DNA of 64,000 bases, from contig NZ_CP031848.1 of assembly GCF_003441595.1 (NCBI RefSeq), forward strand, positions 62,001-126,000, in the 5' to 3' direction. How positions within the stretch are numbered: position 1 is the first letter of the stretch; every line of letters begins with the position of its first letter. The notes beneath the pieces are model-generated. The model was given only the letters and a program-made list of their open reading frames with translations, searched no databases and was not told the DNA's origin. This document shows positions 28,987 to 37,024 of the stretch, in pieces. The DNA comes from Marinobacter sp. Arc7-DN-1 (GTDB taxonomy: Bacteria > Pseudomonadota > Gammaproteobacteria > Pseudomonadales > Oleiphilaceae). The position numbers were made by a program, and so were the translations under genes.

Positions 28987-29460
28987 TTAAAGCAGCCCAC
29001 CGCTGGCGGAACCTTTCATAGTGCTCCGCACGGAATTCCGGACCTCGCTTTTAACGCTGTCGGAGACAGACGTGCCGATCTGCTGATTGGTTTCAGCGCG
29101 GATCCCGGCGTTTCGGGCTTTGTTGATCCGGTCTTTCGCCTGATCGGCTCTTTCATTGGCCTCGCCTCTGGCGGCGGTTGCCGTTGCCGAAGCTGTGCTC
29201 CGTACCTGCTGACCGGCCTCAACACCGGCGCTGATGGCCTGGCTGGCACTCTGGCGTGCTTCGTCCCGGGCGGCTTTGCCATCCGCATTGCCCTGGGCAC
29301 TGGCTGATGCGCCACCCTGGGCGGAAACGCCGTTCTGTGTGCTGGCTTCGGCACTCATGTTGGCGTCCGCTTTTGCGTTGGCGCTGGCAGCGCCTTCAGC
29401 TGCAAAGGCGCCGGTGGACAGAAGTGAGCAGATTGCGAGTGTCAGTAGGTGTTTTTTCAT
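28987..29460 (-). CDS. Small secreted Ala/Ser/Gln-rich low-complexity protein
   Basis: A 157-residue protein with a strong signal peptide (HLLTLAICSLLSTGAFAAEG) and a mature part of low complexity dominated by Ala, Ser, Gly, Asn and Gln. It has short imperfect repeats such as ASANAKADANMSAEAS and GASASAQGNADGKAA, then a charged helical region (ANERADQAKDRINKARN). I recognise no domain. The mature segment could be coiled or disordered. It lies on the same strand as the barrel gene, next to the protease and sigma factor. Confidence 0.65.
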   Translation of the reverse strand: MKKHLLTLAICSLLSTGAFAAEGAASANAKADANMSAEASTQNGVSAQGGASASAQGNADGKAARDEARQSASQAISAGVEAGQQVRSTASATATAARGEANERADQAKDRINKARNAGIRAETNQQIGTSVSDSVKSEVRNSVRSTMKGSASGGLL

Positions 29461-29547
29461 GGTTACGTCCTCCTGTTTTCCCGTTTCGGGTTGCTTTCAT
29501 CAGGAGGACGTACCAGGTAAGGATTTATTCCAGAAAAAATCCGGAAA

Positions 29548-31737
29548 TTATCGCAGACCGGCTTTTACAGCACGGGCGGTATGCAGTTTCCTGTAGCTTT
29601 CGATTAACCGCTGGTGCTTCTCAAGCCCCTCCAGCTTCATGTTGGTGGGCTCCAGGCCATGGAAACGTACGGTGCCATCCACCGAGCCCACAACGGCCTC
29701 CATGGTTTTCTCACCGAACATGCGTGTGAAGTTGGTGAGGTAGTCGCCCAGCCCCATGTCGTCGCCGAGGGTGACTTCCAGTACTGCATACATCGCGCGG
29801 TAGAACAGGCCACGCTCGACGGTGTTGTCGTTGAACTGCAGGAACATGTCGACAAACTCGAGCGCTTCCTCATGCCATTGCAGGGCAAGGCAGATCAGGA
29901 TTTTCAGCTCCAGGATGGTAAGCTGGCCCCACACGGTGTTCTCATCGAACTCCACGCCGATCAGGGTGATGATCGTCATGTAGTTGTCGAGCTGGCTGGC
30001 TTCCAGGCGCTCCACCAGATCGGCCAGCTGCTCATTATTCAGACGGTGCAGGTTGAGGATGTCCTCCCGGTAGTCCAGGGCCATGTTGGTGTTATCCATG
30101 ATCAGGTCCTCGACCGGATACACCTCGGAATACCCCGGTACCAGAATCCGGCAGACCGGTGCGCCCAGTTCCTCATAAATTGCGACATACACTTCCTTGC
30201 CCAACTCCCGGAGGATTCCGAACAGACACGCAGCTTCCTCCACATTGGTGCCAGAGAAGTCCCACTCGACGAAGTCGTAATCGGCTTTCGCGCTGAAGAA
30301 ACGCCAGGAAACCACCCCGGTGGAATCAATGAAGTGCTCCACGAAGTTGTTCGGTTCGGTGACCGCGAGGCTGTTGAACGTCGGCGCTGGCACATCGTTC
30401 AGACCTTCGAAACTGCGACCCTGCAGCAGCTCGGTCAGGCTCCGCTCAAGGGCCACTTCAAAGCTCGGGTGGGCACCGAAGGAGGCAAACACGCCACCGG
30501 TTCCCGGGTTCATCAGGGTGACGCACATCACCGGGAACTGGCCGCCCAGGGAGGCATCTTTCACCAGTGTCGGGAAGCCCTGGGCTTCAAGGGCTTCAAT
30601 GCCTTCGAGGATGTCCGGGTATTTCTCCAGTACTTCCCGGGGCACATCCGGCAGGGCAATTTCCTCTTCGATAATCTGCTTCTTCACCGCCCGCTCAAAA
30701 ATTTCCGAGAGGCACTGCACCTCTGCCTCGTTCAGGGTGTTACCGGCACTCATGCCGTTGCTGAGAAACAGGTTCTCGATCAGGTTGGAGGGGAAATACA
30801 CCACTTCGCCATCGGACTGGCGCACGAAGGGCAGGGATACGATTCCGCGCTCGGCTTTGCCGGAATTGGTGTCGATCAGGTTGGAGCCGCACAACTCGCC
30901 ATCCGGGTTGTAGATGGCCAGGCAGTGATCATCCAGAATGCCCTCCGGCAACTCGTCATCCGGTCCCGGCTTGAACCATTTTTCGTTCGGGTAGTGGACG
31001 AACTCGCTGCTGGCAATCGCTTCCCCGAAAAACTGGTCATTGTAGAAGAAGTTGCAGCTGAGCCGCTCGATAAACTCTCCCAGTGCTGAGCACAGGGCAC
31101 TCTCCTTGGTGGCGCCCTTGCCGTTGGTGAAGCACATGGGCGAGGCCGCATCGCGGATATGCAGGGACCACACATGCGGCACAATGTTGCGCCAGGAGGC
31201 AATCTCGATCTTCATGCCCAGATCTTTAAGGATGCCGGTCATGTTGGCGATGGTCTGCTCCAGGGGCAGGTCCTTACCTTCGATAAAGGTCTGGCTGCCG
31301 CATTCCGGTTGCGTCATCAGTAGCGCCTGGGCATCGGCGTCCAGGTTCTCGACGGTTTCAATCTCAAAGGTCGGGCCGGTCTGTACCACTTTTTTCACGG
31401 TGCAACGGTCGATGGAGCGCAGAATGCCCTGGCGGTCTTTCTCGGAGATGTCTTCCGGCAGCTCCACGGAAATCTTGAAGATCTGGTTGTAGCGGTTCTC
31501 CGGGTCGACGATGTTGTTCTGGGACAGCCGGATGTTCTCGGTGGGTATGTCCCGCGCCAGGCAGTAAACCCGAACAAAATAGGCCGCGCACAGCGCCGAG
31601 GAAGCCAGGAAGTAATCAAACGGGCTGGGCGCCGAACCGTCGCCCTTATAGCGGATGGGCTGGTCGGTCACGACCGTGAAATCGTCAAACCTGGCTTCAA
31701 GCCTGAGGTTCTCGAGAAAGTTGACGTTGATTTCCAT
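29548..31737 (-). CDS. OsmC-YcaO fusion protein
   Basis: A 729-residue protein. Residues 1-140 form an OsmC-like domain (FTVVTDQPIRYKGDGSAPSPFDYFLASSALCAAYFVRVYC, quoted in parts; Cys in SSALCAAYF). From about 190 it is YcaO, with KGATKESALCSALGEFIERLSCNFF holding the ATP-contacting Glu residues (SALGEFIERLSC) and the metal/ATP segment NEAEVQCLSEIFERAV. E. coli YcaO is 586 residues, and the extra N-domain explains the length. YcaO proteins use ATP to activate amide backbones; E. coli YcaO influences ribosomal S12 methylthiolation. The C-terminus lacks the PxPxP tail of azoline-forming members. ATG 31737. Confidence 0.9.
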   Translation of the reverse strand: MEINVNFLENLRLEARFDDFTVVTDQPIRYKGDGSAPSPFDYFLASSALCAAYFVRVYCLARDIPTENIRLSQNNIVDPENRYNQIFKISVELPEDISEKDRQGILRSIDRCTVKKVVQTGPTFEIETVENLDADAQALLMTQPECGSQTFIEGKDLPLEQTIANMTGILKDLGMKIEIASWRNIVPHVWSLHIRDAASPMCFTNGKGATKESALCSALGEFIERLSCNFFYNDQFFGEAIASSEFVHYPNEKWFKPGPDDELPEGILDDHCLAIYNPDGELCGSNLIDTNSGKAERGIVSLPFVRQSDGEVVYFPSNLIENLFLSNGMSAGNTLNEAEVQCLSEIFERAVKKQIIEEEIALPDVPREVLEKYPDILEGIEALEAQGFPTLVKDASLGGQFPVMCVTLMNPGTGGVFASFGAHPSFEVALERSLTELLQGRSFEGLNDVPAPTFNSLAVTEPNNFVEHFIDSTGVVSWRFFSAKADYDFVEWDFSGTNVEEAACLFGILRELGKEVYVAIYEELGAPVCRILVPGYSEVYPVEDLIMDNTNMALDYREDILNLHRLNNEQLADLVERLEASQLDNYMTIITLIGVEFDENTVWGQLTILELKILICLALQWHEEALEFVDMFLQFNDNTVERGLFYRAMYAVLEVTLGDDMGLGDYLTNFTRMFGEKTMEAVVGSVDGTVRFHGLEPTNMKLEGLEKHQRLIESYRKLHTARAVKAGLR

Positions 31738-31879
31738 TACAAGAATACCTGGATCGGAGAATTTGGCGCGCCATGGCTTTTAATGGCGGCCATTATCCAG
31801 TTTTTGCAGGCGTTCGTCTTGGTCGGTCTTCTACGGATGATTCAATGCCTGCTCACGCACCCTCGTTGATCAACCGGTA

Positions 31880-32899
31880 CTATCCGCTCACTATCACTAT
31901 GACTAACGCCACGGTATAAACCGTCAGTATTAGTGCACTCTCAAAGCCGATCCGGCCAATGCCATATAGTTGGCGCCGCACCATTCCCATCAGCAGCGTT
32001 GCAGTCATCAGAATGGTTACAAGGCCCCAGGTCATCTGGATTGGCGTGATGTCGTGATAGATGGAACCGCCCGGGTAGCCCACATCGGCGGAAGCGATTA
32101 CCAGCATATTAAAGCAGTTGGTGCCGAAGATGTTGCTCACCGCGAGGGTGAGAGCGCCCCTGCGAATGGCTGCAATGGTAGTGACCAGTTCGGGCGAAGA
32201 TGTGGCGAGCGCTGTAAACAGACCTCCAATCAGGGTATCGGACAGGCCCGTTTCGTCACTGATGACCTTGGCACCTTCCATCAGTACCCAGCCGGCAACG
32301 CCTGTTACTGCAGCCAGCACGATGAAACTGATCCAGGCCTGGGCCAGGCCGCCACGCAGATAATGCTCGGGCGTGTCGGGCACGGTTTGATGGGTAAGAC
32401 GAGGAAACCACATGGGTTTACTGTCAGTGCTGCGAACCAGGTGCAGCCCGAACAGATAGGCCGCGGCAATCACCGGTGTGATCGGATGCACTCCCCACAG
32501 GGAAACCGGCGGGCTGGCGATTGCCAGCAGCGGCAGCGTCAGCAGTACGATCAGCAAGGCGGCCAGCATCAGGTTGGTGGGAGAGGCGGCCGCGTGTTCC
32601 AGGTTGGCCTTGCGGTAAATGATATCCGCAATACCCAGAAAAACGAGGTTCGCCGCCATGCTGCCCATAATATTGCTCATGGCAAGGTCGGGCCTGGAAT
32701 CCATCGCTGCGCTGAGCGTGGCGGCGAAATCAGGCAGTGAGGTTACCCCTGCCAGCAGAAAGATCCCGAACAGCGCCTCACCCAGGCCTGTTCGATCAGC
32801 CAGTTCATCCGCCACCCGCGCCAGCCGGCTGCCGGCGGTAACAATGACGATGGAAGCAATGACAAAAGCGATAATGCCGGTAGTCAGGGAGGGAAACAC
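31880..32899 (-). CDS. Sodium/calcium-type cation antiporter (CaCA family)
   Basis: A 339-residue inner-membrane exchanger with the CaCA duplication. The two alpha repeats contain GVTSLPDFAATLSAAMDSRPDLAMSNIMGSMAANL (quoted in parts; LLAGVTSLPDFA) and ALATSSPELVTTIAAIRRG, then AVSNIFGTNCFNM. About ten TM segments, starting IIAFVIASIVIVTAG. It probably moves Na+ or Ca2+. It is followed after about 55 bp (upstream on the minus strand) by the CPA1 antiporter gene, so both may lie on one transcript. Confidence 0.88.
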   Translation of the reverse strand: MFPSLTTGIIAFVIASIVIVTAGSRLARVADELADRTGLGEALFGIFLLAGVTSLPDFAATLSAAMDSRPDLAMSNIMGSMAANLVFLGIADIIYRKANLEHAAASPTNLMLAALLIVLLTLPLLAIASPPVSLWGVHPITPVIAAAYLFGLHLVRSTDSKPMWFPRLTHQTVPDTPEHYLRGGLAQAWISFIVLAAVTGVAGWVLMEGAKVISDETGLSDTLIGGLFTALATSSPELVTTIAAIRRGALTLAVSNIFGTNCFNMLVIASADVGYPGGSIYHDITPIQMTWGLVTILMTATLLMGMVRRQLYGIGRIGFESALILTVYTVALVIVIVSG

Positions 32900-32953
32900 A
32901 CAGGGCCTCGTAAGGTTGCTTGCACCACCCGGAAGCCTGACACACAGCTCTTC

Positions 32954-34282
32954 TTACGGCCACCATTTCAGGATCATCGGCCTGGCAGTCATGCCATGGA
33001 TGATGATCGAGAGCACGATAACAACCAGCGTAATGTGGATGAACTCTACGGAGAGCTCTTCCGGCAGGCCAAAGACGATTGCGAACATCAGGTAATAGAT
33101 CGAGCCGATGCCGCGCACGCCGAACCAGCCGACCAGCATCTGCAGCCTGAACGGGGTTCCGGAACCCAGCAGGCCGAGGAAAACGCTGACAGGGCGAACG
33201 ATTACAAAGAGGAACAGCGCCAAGCCGACGGCTCTGAAGCTCCAGGAGTTAACAAACAGCATTCCGCCCAGTAACAGAACGAGCACCAGTTCTGAGAGCC
33301 GCTCCAGGGGTTCCTTGAAAAGCAGGGAACCTTGGGACACCTGGGGGTTCAGTTGCGGCTTCGGTCTCGCCGTGTCATCAGGATATTCGGATACCGCGTC
33401 AGCGTTATGGTCAGAGGCGTTTTCACCGGCGAGTCTGAGTTCCGATTGCCGGAGAGAAATAGCCGCCACAAAAACCGCCAGAAACCCCCAGGCATCAAGC
33501 ACCAGGCAGATGCCATAAACCACTCCGATCAAGCCCAGACCAAGAAAGTCATCCAGCAACGGGCCCTCGCTTTCCAGAAAGCGTTGTTTATGTGCAATTT
33601 GCGCCAACAATCGCCCCATCACCAGCCCAACAACCAGGGCAGAGAGCGTCGACCACAATACGTCCTTCAACACCCAGGTGCCCAGCAGTTCAAAACTTGC
33701 CGGGGCGCTAATCAGGGCCAGCCCGAGCATGACAAACGGGAAGGCACTGCCATCATTCATGCCGGCTTCACTGGTCAGGGTGAATCGCAACGGGTCCTTA
33801 TCACCCGCATGCCGAACCTGAACCTCCGTCGCCAACACGGGGTCGGTGGGCGCCAGAATGCCACCGAGAAGAATGGCCGCCCCCAGAGGCAGGGCCAGGA
33901 CGTAGTAACCAAAAACGGCAGTCAGGGCGACACTGATGGTCATGGAAACAAATGCGAGCCGCACGGGAACATGCCATTCCCGCCAATGGAATGAGACTGG
34001 CATCTTCATGCCAGCAATGAACAACGACACCAGCACCGCGACTTCGGCCAGTACTTGCAGAAAATGCGCTTGTTTCAGCGGGTTGAAATGAAAGGCACCA
34101 AACACTGTCGGTCCCAGGGCAACGCCAACAGCCAGGTAGACCAGCGTCGGTGTCAGGTGGTAACGCTTCAGAAGGGATGACCGCAGACCGATCATGATCA
34201 ACAGGCTTCCGATCAATACAAACCAGAGGGCGACGGTCAAGCTAGTTCCCCAATGAAGATGTTGTAGTACTGTTTTTTTCAA
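32954..34282 (-). CDS. Sodium/proton antiporter of the CPA1 (NhaP-like) family
   Basis: A 442-residue protein with about 12-13 TM segments. The family core is GILAPTDPVLATEVQVRH (the DP... transport Asp), EAGMNDGSAFPFVML, and GWFGVRGIGSIYYLMFAIVFGL near the C-terminus. A hydrophilic loop with SEYPDDTARPKPQLNP sits at about 300-320. It probably exports Na+ or K+ for H+. Its start overlaps the end of an upstream short gene by four bases (34279-34282), and that gene is a truncated paralogue of another gene in the window. Confidence 0.9.
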   Translation of the reverse strand: MKKTVLQHLHWGTSLTVALWFVLIGSLLIMIGLRSSLLKRYHLTPTLVYLAVGVALGPTVFGAFHFNPLKQAHFLQVLAEVAVLVSLFIAGMKMPVSFHWREWHVPVRLAFVSMTISVALTAVFGYYVLALPLGAAILLGGILAPTDPVLATEVQVRHAGDKDPLRFTLTSEAGMNDGSAFPFVMLGLALISAPASFELLGTWVLKDVLWSTLSALVVGLVMGRLLAQIAHKQRFLESEGPLLDDFLGLGLIGVVYGICLVLDAWGFLAVFVAAISLRQSELRLAGENASDHNADAVSEYPDDTARPKPQLNPQVSQGSLLFKEPLERLSELVLVLLLGGMLFVNSWSFRAVGLALFLFVIVRPVSVFLGLLGSGTPFRLQMLVGWFGVRGIGSIYYLMFAIVFGLPEELSVEFIHITLVVIVLSIIIHGMTARPMILKWWP

Positions 34283-34572
34283 TGATGCCTGGTTCCGGCC
34301 TGCCAGTCGATCCGGTTGAGAGATTTACGCCGGTTCAGCCGCGACAATCCAGCAACCAGGCCACTCAGCACAGCAATGGTGGGCCGTACGATTAGCCGCA
34401 TTACCCAACTGCCGATGTACAGCACCGGCAGTAGTATCACCAGCCAGCCGAGAAACTGCACCAGCCATACCGAATAGCCCAGAACTTCCGGTACCTCGGC
34501 GAGAAAGTCACTAATGATGCCGGGGTGGGTGACCACAAGGTAGCCCACCCACCACCACCGGCCATTTGGCAT
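34279..34572 (-). pseudogene. Truncated paralogue of the 358-aa membrane protein (C-terminal fragment)
   Basis: A 97-residue frame, ATG 34572, whose residues 10 to 75 match the C-terminal 80 residues of the 358-aa protein at 43291-44367: shared GYLVV, HPGIISDFLAEVPEVLGYSV versus HPSIINDFFAEVADVLGYPV, and VQFLGWLVILLP(V/A)LYVGSWVM. Homology starts already before the ATG at AACAGCGCC, where one base is missing relative to the other copy (GCGCCGATA versus GCGCCCGATA); a second two-base loss lies shortly after. It therefore looks like a decayed copy whose in-frame remainder is still open and overlaps the antiporter start by four bases. Confidence 0.7.
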
Positions 34573-34764
34573 ATCGGCGCTGTTACCCGCTGGATGATCC
34601 GGATTCTATGCCAAGTGCAGTTCCAGGGACCGGACTTTTGTCCCGGGTATGGAGAGCGACTAGACTACTGATAGCGTCTCGGATTGGTACCTGTCTGGAA
34701 AAGGCGAAGCCGGCCCCGATTGTTCCTCGGTTTGCTCTGCGCGATGGGGTTACAGGAGTTATTT

Positions 34765-35295
34765 ATGGGCAGAAAGAAAACTGATAACGGGTTCGTCATA
34801 AGGGAGGCCCGGGAAGAGGACCTCCCGTTAATGGTAGGCTTCCTCGTCAAACTGGCGCTGCATGTCTCAGGGGAAGAACCGCAGGATCTCAGGGAGAGCG
34901 AGCGCAAACGGCTTCTCAAGGCTTTGAGCTCCTCTTTGAAGGCTCAGGATAAACACCTGGTTGTGGCAGATAGTACCGAGGCAGGACTGGTAGGAATGGG
35001 CTACGTTTATGTCTGGAGTAGCCAGGGCATCTGGGCGCAGACTGAGCCAGTGGAGTTCAAGTCGGGAATGATTGATGATGTCTGGGTCGAGCCCGAATTC
35101 CGGAATCGCGGTATTTTTAAAGCTCTGCTTCGGGATTTGGTGGCGTTTGCGGAGAGCCACAACGTTCCCGAGCTGATTCTCGAATATTCCGCCTCTAACG
35201 AAGAGGCCAGGGCCGCGTGGACCAAATTGGGTTTCAGGCCCACGGGCATTCGCGCCGCGGCTTTCACCTCAACGGTGAAACAAGCCCTGGCGTAG
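34765..35295 (+). CDS. GNAT family N-acetyltransferase
   Basis: A 176-residue acyl-CoA-dependent transferase. The motif A region reads DDVWVEPEFRNRGIFKALLRDLVAFAE, with the Q/R-x-x-G-x-G/A-type loop as RNRGIF, and is followed by SASNEEARAAWTKLGFRPTG. ATG at 34765 is used because AGGAG sits eight bases upstream; an upstream in-frame start at 34684 is unlikely. Substrate unknown. It lies 28 bases upstream of the HDAC-family gene on the same strand, so acetylation and deacetylation of a common target is an appealing but unproved idea. Confidence 0.88.
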   Translation: MGRKKTDNGFVIREAREEDLPLMVGFLVKLALHVSGEEPQDLRESERKRLLKALSSSLKAQDKHLVVADSTEAGLVGMGYVYVWSSQGIWAQTEPVEFKSGMIDDVWVEPEFRNRGIFKALLRDLVAFAESHNVPELILEYSASNEEARAAWTKLGFRPTGIRAAAFTSTVKQALA

Positions 35296-35323
35296 TGGCA
35301 ATGACAAAGAAAGGGAAGGTCTC

Positions 35324-36433
35324 ATGATCGGCGATCGCAGTGTACATGTGTTTTATGATGAGGTAATGCTGGGACACAACCCTGAGGTGGATCTGCCGTT
35401 CATGCCCAGCCGGGTGGAAAAGCGCGTCAGGTCCATTCTCAAGGGGCTGGATTTCAAATGGAGTTATCCGGAACATCCGGGCCGGCTGACTGCAATCAAG
35501 GCGTACCTCGATGAGCATCCCATAAAGGGTGTCCAGGTCAGGACCGGAGCCGCCTCTGCAATGTACAACCAACTGGCGCGAGTACACACCGCCTCCTACC
35601 TGGATCACATGTTTTCACTGGCGGGCAAGCGTGCCTGGCTCGACAAGGATACAACAGCCGTTTCACCGGAAAGCATTAACGCGGCCACCGCAGCGGCCGG
35701 AAATGCCATTGCTGCCGTAGAAAGTGTCTTGAAGGGTGAATGCAATAGCGCGTTCGCCCTGGTGCGCCCCCCCGGGCATCACGCTGAGCCGGTGCGGGCT
35801 CGGGGTTTCTGTCTGCTCAACAACGTTGCCGTAGCGGCGGCCCATGCCCAGGCCAAACTGGGCTGTGAACGTATCCTGATCATTGACTGGGACGCCCACC
35901 ACGGTAACGGTACCCAGGATATCTTCTGGGCAGAGCCGGATGTGCTGTTCTTTGACACCCATTGCGAGGCGCCCTTTTATCCGGGTTCGGGCCACATCGA
36001 GGAGGTCGGTGACGGTCTCGGGGAGGGTTACACCATCAATGTTCCGCTGCCGGAAACTGCGGGTGACGTTGCCTTTGAGAAAGTCTTTCGCGACATTCTG
36101 GTGCCTGCTGCCGATTACTTTAAACCGGATCTTGTGCTGGTCTCGGCCGGGTTCGACCCACACCGTAACGATATGGCGCTGAACCTGACCTACGACGGCT
36201 TCCGGGTGATCACCCGAATCGTTCAGGAGATCGCCGAAAAGCACTGTGAAGGACGACTGGCACTGGTTCTGGAAGGCGGTTACAGCCTGACGTCGCTTTC
36301 TAAAGGGGTGCATGCGGTGCTTGAGACGCTGGCAGGCGGCGACGTGCCGAAAGTCTGGGAAATGGGCGTCAGGGAAGCAGAAAATGCGGCAGAATTCCAC
36401 CGCTCTGCTTTCAGCGATGAGGAAGAAGAATAA
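35324..36433 (+). CDS. Histone-deacetylase superfamily protein (class II / acetylpolyamine-type)
   Basis: A 369-residue zinc deacetylase. It shows RPPGHHAEPVRARGFCLLNNVAVAA (quoted in parts; catalytic His pair in GHHAEP), the zinc ligands in IIDWDAHHGNGTQDIFW, SAGFDPHRNDMALN, and the C-terminal LEGGYSL with the transition-state Tyr. Bacterial members deacetylate polyamines, acetoin-pathway proteins or unknown amides. RBS AAGG precedes ATG 35324. It probably shares a transcript with the GNAT gene upstream. A palindromic element begins about 97 bases after the stop. Confidence 0.92.
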   Translation: MIGDRSVHVFYDEVMLGHNPEVDLPFMPSRVEKRVRSILKGLDFKWSYPEHPGRLTAIKAYLDEHPIKGVQVRTGAASAMYNQLARVHTASYLDHMFSLAGKRAWLDKDTTAVSPESINAATAAAGNAIAAVESVLKGECNSAFALVRPPGHHAEPVRARGFCLLNNVAVAAAHAQAKLGCERILIIDWDAHHGNGTQDIFWAEPDVLFFDTHCEAPFYPGSGHIEEVGDGLGEGYTINVPLPETAGDVAFEKVFRDILVPAADYFKPDLVLVSAGFDPHRNDMALNLTYDGFRVITRIVQEIAEKHCEGRLALVLEGGYSLTSLSKGVHAVLETLAGGDVPKVWEMGVREAENAAEFHRSAFSDEEEE

Positions 36434-36529
36434 CCTGCAGGCTGTCCTTTATATGTGCGAATCAGCCATGTTTTCGTTTATACGGCTGAAGGGCCGTGCA
36501 AACGGGGTCCCAACTGAGACGGGACACCA

Positions 36530-36691
36530 GCAGCCTGTCGGACTTAAGGCTGATCTACTGTGCCGGTGGGAAAGCGGCTCAAATTTCCCGGATTTTTCGT
36601 TGCATAGAACCACTATGCGCCTCAAAATCCAAAAAATTTGCGCTCGCTTTCTCACCTTGCTCGTGACGATCACTTAAGTCCGACAGGCTGC
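36530..36691. mobile_element. Palindromic MITE-like element, copy 1
   Basis: About 160 bp bounded by terminal inverted repeats GCAGCCTGTCGGACTTAAG / CTTAAGTCCGACAGGCTGC. The two halves are imperfectly complementary along their whole length, and the middle is a perfect GCATAG-AACCA-CTATGC hairpin. A second copy at 41290-41449 has the same length and differs at four positions. There is no transposase; target duplications are not clear. This is typical of a non-autonomous element or large REP-like palindrome. The 3' flank cuts a DUF2254-like remnant. Confidence 0.85.
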
Positions 36692-36692
36692 G

Positions 36693-36786
36693 AAAGGGCG
36701 GCCAACGTCATCGAGAAAACCACGCTGGCCATGACCGCCGGAATCAACCAGAAACCGGAACGAACGCGATTCCATAATTTGAAGGC
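36693..36786 (-). pseudogene. Remnant of a DUF2254-family membrane protein N-terminus
   Basis: On the minus strand, a frame without start codon reads AFKLWNRVRSGFWLIPAV followed by MASVVFSMTLAAL, which matches the first TM segment of DUF2254 proteins (LWDRLRSSFWFIPAL-type). An in-frame TGA precedes it, and it ends at the edge of palindromic element copy 1. It is likely the leftover of a gene disrupted by or flanking that element. The rest of this gap (36787-37024) holds nothing I recognise. Confidence 0.4.
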
Positions 36787-37024
36787 TCAGTAATAATTTC
36801 ATCACAATTTTAACCTGCATATCCGGAGTGGATCGCAGTAAAAACCGGGCTGTGGCAAGCCCCCGACATCGCAGACACCTGACAGCTTCTTAAAATACTG
36901 TCCGTAGTTAGTTTCTGGATGGGCACTAAATAGAAACGAAAGCCCTGGAATCATTTGCTTCCGACACGCCTTAAGAGCATCTTTGGGTGATCCCAAACGG
37001 CTTATGGCAGGCAAGGAAATTATT

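Noticed and set aside
29614..31089. A 491-codon plus-strand frame opposite the OsmC-YcaO gene
   Set aside because: Shadow of the real gene; no ribosome-binding site and His/Gln-rich composition typical of antisense frames.
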